DNA of 64,000 nucleotides from Kalaharituber pfeilii (lineage: Eukaryota > Ascomycota > Pezizomycetes > Pezizales > Pezizaceae), in contig WHUZ01000114.1 in assembly GCA_015179045.1 (NCBI GenBank), forward strand, positions 96,969-160,968, read 5' to 3'. The notes below the pieces were generated by a model, which saw only the letters and a program-made list of their open reading frames with translations, ran no database searches and was not told the DNA's origin. The position numbers and the translations under genes are program-made. This document shows positions 1 to 9,489 of the stretch, in pieces; within the stretch, counting starts at the first letter, position 1; the number at the start of each line of letters is the position of its first letter.

Positions 1-3000
1 AGAGGCTGTTTTTTTTTTAAATTTTTTTTTTTAATATCATTACTCGACGGAGGTTGTTTCGGAGGTGATTCCAGAGACTGTTTGCCGGAGGCTGTTTGAG
101 CTCAAAAAGCCTCTGGAACAGCCCTCAGAATAGCCTTGGAAAAGCCCCTAGAACAGCCCCTAAGAGCAGTCTTGAAATCTTAGGATCTATCAGAATAGCA
201 CTTTTGATCAGTATAATGCCTGAAACCATATATTACGGGTTGCAACTGATCAAGGGTAGAACTACAGGTGACCGCCGGTAGTACAGTTGGGATATTTCGG
301 AATATCCGTACGGGTCGTTTAGCTCTCGATTTTATATTGGACTCACGCGCCTGTTATGGGGCCCGCTGGTCAGGCTGTCGTTCTCTCCACATCTTAGTTC
401 TACCAAACTTGCTGACTAGCACCCCATGTTACTTGTTTCTAACACCATACTTATCTTCTATGCCTGCAGTGCCATTTTATATTCCCCGTAGAGGACTTAT
501 ATCTATGTGCTTGTCCTCATACTGAAGTATTAGAACAGTTGGTGTTGCGAAGTCCTAAATTCATTATGTTAGCTGTCTGGATACTTCTGACATAATAAAA
601 TTTGGCAAAAATTTGGACTAGCATAGTCTCATGGACATCCACAGCCAAGCATACAAAAATATGCTAGTTTATACCGAATACTGCATAGCGCATAATATGC
701 ATTGGTCCCCTGTCCGGATACTTATTTTTTCGGCTGGTACGGTGTTGGTAATAATCTGTGGGCACCATGGGAAGGCTCGCCAGGCCTACAAGTGAACGGC
801 GCCGTTGACAGCGAGCCGTTGCAAAACTGACAGCCTTATAGTATGCCCGCGTGCGCATCCAACTCACCATGACCCACCTCAACAGCCCCCGCTCTCACCC
901 TCAGCCTTCGCCCTGCCTTACAAAACTGATATCGATTGAATTGGACAATTGGACAACATGACAGGCAGCGTAAAAGAATGTTAAAAATAGCTCGCACTCA
1001 GTCAAGACTGTCGCACCACTTATTTATGCAAGAGGCATGCAAAAAATTGCGTGTGGCAAGTGCTCAGTATTAGCTCTGCAGGCTGTTGGCTGGGGAAGTG
1101 ATGCATCAGGCCAGGAACTAAACATCGGGATGTACCACAAATAGCACCTATGATACAGAAAACATTTGCCATTGGTGGGAGTGAGGTGGAGTGCACATCA
1201 ATGCTGCGCCCGGATTATGGCCGCAGACGGCCCAAAACTTGCAATAACATTAGTCGTCACCTGCCATCATTTTTTTTTTTTTTTTTTTTTTAGTCGTCAC
1301 CTGCCATCATTGGATGACAGGGTTTTGTTGCATTGCCCAGTTACAGCTTTTGATAAGGGCATCGTATATCGACTCAACTGAGTTGTCCGGTCTGGGACTC
1401 TAAGTAAAGTCGCAGAGCTAGCAGTGACACCCATGAGGTGATAATGTTGCTGCAATGTCTACTGGCGAGATAAGTTATTGCATAATTGGTATTATGTCAA
1501 TGCAAAACTGTAGTAACTTACTTTACTTCAGTACTCGTCTTCGCCTCGATCAGGGCGGAACCAATTGTTATGGGAGGGTGTGGCTATGCTGGGATGAACA
1601 CCGCCGAAATAGCTACTCTAAGAAAACGGACCAATTGGTCCACTGTACGGAATAGAATAGAGAAACATTTTGCCAGCTCGTATTTACAGTAAATACTGTA
1701 TCTAAGCCATGTGGCAGTGATTCCAGACATGCAGCTGGATAACCTAGAGCAGTAGCTGATGGCAAGGGCTAGTGCTTTCCTGTCACAGCTCTCGTTTTTT
1801 TTCAGTCCAATGAGGACAATGACAATTTTGTCGATCATGCCGCTCGCAAATAGCGCACCGCAGAATAGACTCCATAGCCTTCGACATGTGTGGACCTCTC
1901 TGAGGAGGGGTATGGTCGGTAAACACCTTCACACTAGATAAATGGATTCTCGCTGTTAACGTTAACACTCAAACATTTATAAAAAAGGTTCCAATTGTGT
2001 GCGAACTATTTACATTCATCAAGCGACGTGGTATCTCTTTGCCAGCAATTATTCAAACAATCTTGAGGTATTTCAATTACAGCACACCCAGAGTTATTTT
2101 TCTAAAGTGAGTAATAATTTGAGATAGCTGCGTAATAAAATGAAGAACGAAACAGACTGGACAGGCGGTGACCCAGACAGTAACGACATATACCCATCAC
2201 AGGTACTTCTTGGACAGCGATTCATATTACCATCTCCCACAGGAGGCAAGAACGTTATTGCTATTGCGAGGTCACAGGAGATCTATATCACATCCTTATA
2301 TGCCCTTATCACCAACACCATTTTTGTCGCATGGTGGATTCTCATAGCCATTGCAATACCACACCTTATTCCCCGGCGCTTTATTCATGAACCTTCCATG
2401 ACTATCATCACTAGCTGGAAGATCAATGAACCATTACAGGCATTGTTTCCACTTTTACATCATCTCTGGCACAGTATTTCTTCCTTCTGCAAGTCCCGAA
2501 GGGCCAAACAAGTACAGCAAAATCTAAGCACAGAATCGGTCAAATTTTCTTGGGCAGACTTTACAATTACCCTCGTTACCCTTGTGTTAGCTCTTGGAGC
2601 CTTTGTCTGTGGGATTGTTGCCAGTATTTTTCCTTTCGCAAACCTTCGTTGTGGCAAATGCAGCACTGGCAAACCCAGATCAACTATTGTATCCAAACGA
2701 CAATTCTCTCATATTTGAAGAGCGAACAATCAGAGAACGCGCAATTACAGTTATCGATAATGCAAACCCCCATGGAAGCATCCGAAAACTCCTCGATAGT
2801 AGAGTCTTTTTCGAAACTACCGTCATAGACCCTCCAAAAGATAGACGCAATGAATCTAGCTATACAATGCGCTACACCAGTTCAGTAACAGGATACGATA
2901 TGGGACTAATATATGCGAGTGACCTCAATATTACGATGCATGGAAAATGCGATTTCGATTACAATGTTGTTGTGTCGGAAGAGGGGAGGCAGTCCTACAC

Positions 3001-4210
3001 GTACAGGTCAGTCGAGGATGGGGTGATAGGAGGGTTTGAGATGACTAATGATACACTCTCACCAGAAGCTACATTCTACTGCTATGATTCTCTAAAGGAA
3101 AATATTACCACTTCATTCAGTGTTGTCCCGATGCTTTGGGGGCTGCTACTCTTGGTTGATGGCGGCATATACACTGACCCTTGGTACTTTCCCAACACTA
3201 GTACCAAAACAATTGAATCTGCGCGACCAATGATACGGTGCAAGGAGAGACTTACTGTCTCCTATCGGGGATGGGAAGGTACTTTCAGTGACCTTCGTGA
3301 TAACAAGGTTCCTGGGCTTCATGTTTCGACTGCCGTCATGAGGATTCTGGAGATACATTTTGGCCAAGTTTACTTGAAGGAGGATCCTCACTACCAAACT
3401 TCCCCCACATGCTCCTTTGCGAATTCCCTTCCAGCTCACCTAACTCTTGGCTCAACACGCAAGATGTCACGCGATGGGCTGCGAATAGACTCTGAACTAA
3501 CAGCAGCAAACGAAATGCGAAGACTCGTGGAAGGGAGCTACATATACTCTAAGGAGCTATTCAGATCGACCGCTATATATTACAGCCTGTCGATGAATTC
3601 GAATTCCTCACGAGGATACGTAGTGGATCCCAATAGGAACGTATTTCGAACAGCAGAAGGAGAGCCTATCGCTTGTGATTTTATTCTCTACTCTGAAAAA
3701 GCAGCAGCCCTCAGATTCGAGACATTGGTGGCAATCCCGACCGTGTTGGTGTTTTCATGGATTCTAGTGGCCTTATGTTGGCGGTTACGGCTTTCACCTC
3801 CAGATTCAAAAAGTGGTGAGATAGCTGATGATACGCGCAAAGCCAAGCCTGGATGGTATAGGTCTGTAAAAACCATGTGGCGGTAGTTAGCTGGTGCGAA
3901 CAGGTGATACATAGGCTAAGATTGCATCTCAATTGTTTTTTTGTTTTGTTTCTTTTGCGCAACCCTCTCCACCTACGTGAGTTTGAGGGACTCAATTGCA
4001 ATATTTGGGTTTTGTTTTAATTTAAGTTCACAGAGGAAAGGAAAATAGAAAGGCAAAGGAAAAAGGAACAGAAGCGGGAGTGGGTGAAAGTAGTTGCGAC
4101 GGCTTGGGGAGTAGCTGCGCTGCCGGCGCGCAGTCTAGGAGGGCGCGAGACGATCAATGAGGTTGCGATTCGTGTATTTATATTAGTTACAAAATTAATT
4201 AAAAAGTATT
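1..4210. repeat. Tandem segmental duplication, copy 1 (5' end outside window)
   Basis: This segment aligns by eye with 4860-8970 almost throughout. Shared landmarks include the GGAGGCTGTTTGAGCTC stretch (about 87 and 4956), the upstream region of the membrane-protein gene, the gene itself, and the AT-rich 3' flank ending in AAAATTAATTAA. The offset drifts from about 4,870 bases on the left to 4,800 on the right because of small indels. Copy 1 carries a poly(T) insertion with a 20-bp target duplication at 1251-1310 that copy 2 lacks. I see no gene between 1 and 2139; this is the gene's 5' intergenic part, and the short ORFs there are not conserved in frame. Confidence 0.85.
2140..3886 (+). pseudogene. 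Three-TM glycoprotein gene, copy 1, frameshifted
   Basis: This is the paralogue of the intact gene at 6971-8686. Reading starts at the equivalent ATG (2140, Met-Lys-Asn-Glu-Thr-Asp-Trp-Thr) and stays open to 2718. The rest of the protein continues in another frame to the stop at 3886. The break lies in the second membrane segment: copy 1 has five T residues at 2627-2631 where copy 2 has four at 7458-7461. The downstream part keeps the lumenal domain and the C-terminal membrane helix and has no other stop, so the change is recent or a sequencing error in a homopolymer. No known domain recognised. Confidence 0.75.
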
Positions 4211-4239
4211 TACAACTTCCTGTTTCCACCACCCCCGTC

Positions 4240-4323
4240 TAGTCTCGTAACCAGACTTAGTCAGCGGCCGCATGAAATCTGACTGTGGATGTCCATGAGA
4301 CTAGTAGTCTGGTTACGAGACTA
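4240..4323. mobile_element. 84-bp foldback element with 18-bp perfect TIRs
   Basis: TAGTCTCGTAACCAGACT at 4240-4257 is the exact reverse complement of 4306-4323. The interior includes a NotI-like GCGGCCGC and a piece matching the reverse complement of 'actagtctcatggacatcc' found at about 628 and 5593. No convincing target duplication is visible. The terminal motif resembles the ends of the 3.84-kb element at 43022 and the palindrome at 56300. Confidence 0.6.
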
Positions 4324-4859
4324 CCAAATTTCATGATAGATTGCCAGAATTTTATTATGTCAGAAGTATCCAGACAGCTGACATAATGAACTCCGGCCAG
4401 CTGACAACATGAATTTGGGGCATAAACACATATTACAAGGATTACAGGCAAAATAAGGTAAGTCAAGACTCAGTTATCTTACTTAGTACTAGTAGGATAC
4501 TAATATTTTCACAGGTCAGCCAAAATAACCCCCCAAAAAGAGCAGCCATTGTGACAGATATTGAGGCTTTTGCATATACTGAATAGCTCTCAATAAGAAC
4601 AATATGTAAAATAATGAAGATACTGAATTCAATGTGCACTGACATCATTGAGCTTGCAGTGTTGAGAGCTTCACATATGCGTACTAATACAACTACAAAT
4701 CTTCAAGCTGTGATAAGTGCAAATGAGAGTACTGCTGCTGGAGGTGGGTCACTACGGGTTTTGTTTTTCTACTCTTGCAGTGCTGTTCCGGAGGCTGTTC
4801 CGAAGGCTGTTTGAGACATGCTACGAGCGGCTGTTCGAGAGGCTATTTGAGAGGGTGTT
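4324..4859. other. Intergenic spacer between the duplicated units
   Basis: About 4330-4425 is an inverted, diverged copy of the sequence around 545-610 (the paired phrases around 'tatgtcagaagtatccagacagctgacataatga'). The rest is AT-rich with no supported gene. From 4780 the sequence becomes a degenerate array of 'ggaggctgttccgg/gaggctgtt' units leading into copy 2; the arginine-rich ORFs on it are products of the repeat. Confidence 0.6.
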
Positions 4860-4978
4860 CCGGGGGCTGTCGAGGGTGATCCGGAGATTGTTCCGGAGGC
4901 TGTTCCAGAGGCTGCTCTGGAGCTGTTTCGGAGGTGATTTAAGAGACTGTTCACCGGAGGCTGTTTGAGCTCGAAAAG

Positions 4979-5062
4979 CCTCTGGAACAGCCTCTGGAAC
5001 AGCCTCTGGAACAGCCTCTGGAACAGCCTCTGGAACAGCCTCTGGAACAGCCTCTGGAACAG
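4979..5062. repeat. 12-bp tandem repeat, 7 copies
   Basis: Seven exact head-to-tail copies of CCTCTGGAACAG. The matching place in copy 1 of the duplication (about 109-122) has one unit. The expansion therefore arose after the duplication, or contracted in copy 1. Twelve bases keep any reading frame, so the short ORF here repeats Leu-Trp-Asn-Ser, but I do not take that ORF as a gene. Confidence 0.9.
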
Positions 5063-6970
5063 CCCTCAGAATATCCTTGGAAAAGTCCCTAGAACAACCC
5101 CTAAGAGCAGTCTTGAAATCTTAGAATCTATCAGAATAGCACTTTTTGATCAGTATAATGCCTCAAACCATATATTACGGGTTGCAATTGACCAACCGGT
5201 TCACAAACCATTGCACCAAAGGGTAGAACAATCGGTGACCGCCTGTAGTACAGTTGGGATATTTCGGAATATCCGTACGGGTCGCTTAGCTCTAGAATTT
5301 TATACTGGACTCACGTGTCTGTTATGGGCCCGCTGGTCAGGCTGTCGTTCTCTCCAAATCTTGGTGCTATCAAACTTGCTGACTAGTACCCCATGTTACT
5401 TGTTTCTAACACCATACTTATGTCCTTTGCCTGCAGTACCATTTTATATTCCCCGTAGAGGACTTATATCTATATGCTTGTTCTCATACTGAAGTATTAG
5501 AACAGTTGGTGTTGCCAAGTCCCAAATTCATTATGTTAGCTGTCTGGATACTTCTGACATAATAAAATTTGGCAATCTATCATGAAATTTGGACTAGTCT
5601 CATGGACATCCACAGCCAAGCATACAAAAATATGCTGGTTTATACAGAATAGCATAGCGCATAATATGCATTGGTTCCCTGTCCGGATACTTATTTTTTT
5701 TCGGCTAGTACGGTGTTGGTCTGACAGCCTTATATGCCCGCGTGCGCATCCAACTCAACATGACCCACCTCAACAGCCCCCGCTCTCACCTCCCCCTTAC
5801 CCTCAGCCTTCGCCCTGCCTTACAAAATTGATATCGATTGAATTGGGCAAATTGGACAACATGACATGCAGCGTCAAAGAATATTAAAAGTAGTTCGCAC
5901 TCAGTCAAGACTGTCGCACCACTTATTTATGCAAGAGGCATGCAAAAAATTGCGTGTGGCGAGTGCTCAGTATTAGCTCTGTAGGTTGTTGGCTGGGGAA
6001 GTGATGCATCAGGTCAGGAACTAAACATCGTGATGCACCACAAATAGCACCTATGATGCAGAAAACATTTGCCATTGGTGGGAGTGAGGTGGAGTGCACA
6101 TCAATGCTGCGTGCGGATTATGGCCGCAGACGGCCCCAAAACTTGCAATAACATTCAGCCATCATTGGGTGACAGGGTTTTGTTGCATTGCCCAGTTACA
6201 GCTTTTGATAAGGGCATCGTATATCGACTCAACTGAGTTGTCCGGTCTGAGACTCAAAATACAGTCGCAGAGCTATCAGTGCTCCCGATAGGTGATAATG
6301 TTGCTGCAATATCTGCTGGCGGGAATAAATTATTGCATAATTGGTATTATGTCAATGCAAAACTGTAGTACCTTACTTTACTTCAATACTCGTCTTCGCC
6401 TCCATCAGGGCGGAACCAATTGATATGGGAGGGGTAGTTATGCTGGGATGAACACCGCCGAAATAGCTACTCTAAGAAAACGGGCCAATTGGTCCACTGT
6501 AGGGAATAGAAGAAACATTTTGCCAGCTCGTGTATACAGTTCAAATATCTAAACCATGTGGCACTGATTCCAGACATGCAGCTGGATAGCGCAGTAGTTG
6601 ATGACAAGCGCTAGTGCTTTCCTAGCACGGTTCTCATTGTGGTTCGTCCAATGAGGACAATGCGATCATGCCGCTCGCAAAGTGTGCAGACTGCGCATTG
6701 CAAAATAGACTCCGAGAACATGTGAGGTCCTCTCTGAGGAGGGGTATGGTTGGTAGCACCTTCACACCAGATGAATCGATTCTCGCTGTTAACGTTAGCA
6801 CTCAAACATTTATAAAAAGGTTCCAATTGTGGTGCGAAATATTTACATTCATCAAGCGACGTGGTATCTCTTTGCCAGCAATTATTCAAACAATCTTGAG
6901 ATATTTCAATTACAATACACCCAGATTTATTTTTCAAAGTGAATAATAATTGAGATAGCTGGATAATAAA

Positions 6971-8686
6971 ATGAGCAACGAAACGGACTGGACAGGTGGT
7001 GAACAAGACAGTAATGACATATACCCATCACAGCTCCTTCTTGTACAGCGATTCATATTACCATCTGCCACAGGGGGCAAGAATGTTATTGCTATTGCGA
7101 GGTCACAGGAGATCTATATCACATCCTTATATGCTCTTATCGTCAATGCCATATTTGTCGCATGGTGGATCCTCACAGCCATTGCAATACCGCACATTAT
7201 TCCTCGGCGCTTTATTCATGAGCCTTCTGTCACTATTATTACTAGCTGGAAGATCAATGAACCATTACAAGCATTATTTCCACTTGCACATCATCTCTGG
7301 GATATTATTACTTCCTACCGCAAGTCCCAAAGGTCCAAACAATCGCAACAATATCTAAGCATAGAGCCAGTCAAATTTTCTTGGGGAGACTTTACGATTA
7401 CCCTCATTACCCTTATTCTGGCACTTGGAACATTTATCTGTGGGATTGTTGCCAGTATTTTCCTTTCGAAAACCTTTGTTCTGGCAAATGCAGCACTGGC
7501 AAACCCAGATAAATTATATTACCCAGTTCTAGAAACTGTCTTAATCAATCGCGAAGCACCCAGGCTTAAAGAACGCGCAATTACAGTTATCGATAATGCA
7601 AACCCCCATGGAAGCACCCGAAAACTCCTCGATAGTCGAGTCTCTTTCGAAACTATTCTCACAGACCCCCTAAGTGATGGACGCAATGAACCTAACTATA
7701 CAATGCACTACACCAGTTCAGTAACAGGATACGATATGGGGCTGATACATGCGGATGACCTCAATATTACGACGCATGGAAAATGCAACTTCATGGACAG
7801 TGTTGTTGTGTCGGAGTGGGGGGTTGAGATGATTACAGTGACTAATGATACTACCTCACCAGAAGCTTTCTTCAACTGCAGTAATACTCCAAAGGGAAAT
7901 ATTACTACTACATTCTATGTTATCCCGAGACTTTTGGGGCTGCAAGTCAAGGACCGTACCGGTGCCAGTATAGACACTGACCCTTGGTATTTTTCGACAT
8001 CCTCCTACATTGGATCTATCGAACCTCCGCGGCCAATAATACAGTGCCATGAAAGAATAAGTATCTCCTATCGGGGATGGGAAGGTACTTTCAGCGACCT
8101 TCGTGATAAGAAGGTTCCTGGGCTTCATGTTTCGGACGCCGTCATTAGGATTCTGGAGATACATTTCGGCCAATTTGACCAGCGTCCTTACCAAAATTCC
8201 TACACATGCTTGTTTGCGCGTCCCCTTCAAGCTCACTTGACTCTAGGCTCAGCACGCAAGATGTACAATGGATATCTGGATCTGGACCCTGAAGTAACAG
8301 CAGCAAATGACATACGACGACTCGTGGAAGGAAGCTATATGTATTCTAAGGAGCTCTTCAGATCGACTGCTACATATTACAGCCAGTTGATGAATTACAA
8401 TTCCTCACGAGAAGACGTAATGGATCCCAAATATAACCTATTACGAACGGCAGAAGGAGAACCTGTCACCAGTGATTTTATTCTTTACTCTGAGAATGCA
8501 GCAGCCCTCAGGTTCGAGATATTGGTGGCGATCCCGACAGTGCTAGTGTTTTCATGGATTTTAGTGGGCATATTTTGGTGGTTACGGCTTTCACCTCCAG
8601 AGTCAAAAAGTGGTGAGATGGCTACTGATACGTGCAAGGCGGAAGATGAGAAGCCTGGATGGTTTAGGTCGGTAAAAACCATGTGA
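6971..8686 (+). CDS. Three-TM membrane glycoprotein, unknown function
   Basis: Single-exon gene of 571 residues starting at ATG 6971. A short N-terminal part is followed by a hydrophobic helix at about residues 49-76 (ITSLYALIVNAIFVAWWIL) and a second at about 140-166. A central domain of about 350 residues has several N-x-S/T sites and scattered cysteines, which suggests a lumenal or extracellular side. A last helix near 517-538 precedes a short charged tail. I recognise no catalytic motif and cannot name a family. Conservation of this frame against the broken copy at 2140-3886 supports a real gene. The 3' flank is AT-rich. An alternative explanation, an element-borne ORF, is possible because the whole unit is duplicated. 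Confidence 0.75.
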   Translation: MSNETDWTGGEQDSNDIYPSQLLLVQRFILPSATGGKNVIAIARSQEIYITSLYALIVNAIFVAWWILTAIAIPHIIPRRFIHEPSVTIITSWKINEPLQALFPLAHHLWDIITSYRKSQRSKQSQQYLSIEPVKFSWGDFTITLITLILALGTFICGIVASIFLSKTFVLANAALANPDKLYYPVLETVLINREAPRLKERAITVIDNANPHGSTRKLLDSRVSFETILTDPLSDGRNEPNYTMHYTSSVTGYDMGLIHADDLNITTHGKCNFMDSVVVSEWGVEMITVTNDTTSPEAFFNCSNTPKGNITTTFYVIPRLLGLQVKDRTGASIDTDPWYFSTSSYIGSIEPPRPIIQCHERISISYRGWEGTFSDLRDKKVPGLHVSDAVIRILEIHFGQFDQRPYQNSYTCLFARPLQAHLTLGSARKMYNGYLDLDPEVTAANDIRRLVEGSYMYSKELFRSTATYYSQLMNYNSSREDVMDPKYNLLRTAEGEPVTSDFILYSENAAALRFEILVAIPTVLVFSWILVGIFWWLRLSPPESKSGEMATDTCKAEDEKPGWFRSVKTM

Positions 8687-8970
8687 CGGTAGTTAGCTGG
8701 TGCGGACAGGTGGTATTTGCTGGAATTGTACACCGCGCAATTGCGGTATTGCATATCAATTTTTTTTTCTTTGTTTTCTTAAGCAATATTCGGGTTTTGT
8801 TTTAATTTAAGTTGACAGAGGAAGGAGAAAATAAAAAGAAAAAGGGAGGAGGAACAGGAGCGGGAGTGGGGGGAGTAGCTGCGCTGCCGGCACGCAGGAT
8901 GGGGGTTGGGCACGGGACGATCGCGATTCCTTGTATGTAAGTAAATTAGCCTGCAAAATTAATTAAGAAG

Positions 8971-9489
8971 AAGCTTTATGGTTGGGGCGCAAAGAAAGTT
9001 CTTGCGTACATCGTCTTGCTTTGCTGCCTCAGACGACTTCCCTGTTTCCCACTTCCCCATCCCCCATCCACCCACCTCCACCTTCCTCGCTAAGTTCATC
9101 CGATCATTGGCACCGTTCTCCAGATTACTGCGTCGTAAGTATGTGCTGAACTGCTCATCGCGCGATAAGATAAGCTGCTCAGCTGAAACACGGCATCCCC
9201 CTTTCTATTCCCCAGCTACGGTCAACGCACAACGACTGCTACAATTCGCAGCTGCTGCTTTCTTGCTGGGCAGGGAGGACCACATGGGATGCAAGCTGCT
9301 CGACCCTTGCAAGAACGTTACTGGCCCCAGACACAAACACTACAACAAATTAACTCCCTCGCCTATTAAAACCACTCTCTGCCCACCTCATCGAAAATTC
9401 CGTTCCTCATCTTCCCCCCGGGCATCCGTCGCCCTCCACAGACAGCAACAACAACCCCAAACCCTCAACCCCCAATCCCCGACAACAAA
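8971..9489. other. 5' flank of the vacuolar protease gene
   Basis: C- and T-rich tracts (for example around 9040-9110 and 9400-9480) sit immediately before the protease ATG, as is common for fungal promoters and 5' UTRs. An ORF of about 260 residues crosses it but is low-complexity Pro/Ser and overlaps the first protease exon in another frame, so I do not call it. Confidence 0.45.

Larger units (their letters stand above)
4860..8970. repeat. Tandem segmental duplication, copy 2
   Basis: Second copy of the unit seen at 1-4210. It holds the intact three-TM glycoprotein gene (6971-8686). Its upstream part has an expanded 12-bp repeat (4979-5062) and the unoccupied version of the insertion site present in copy 1 (near 6152). 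The 3' flank, with a purine-rich run and 'gtagctgcgctgccggc', matches 4100-4130 of copy 1. Confidence 0.85.

Noticed and set aside
4717..5492. Arg/Leu-rich and Leu-Trp-Asn-Ser ORFs upstream of the copy-2 gene
   Set aside because: They translate short degenerate tandem repeats; the copy-1 counterparts are in other frames or short.
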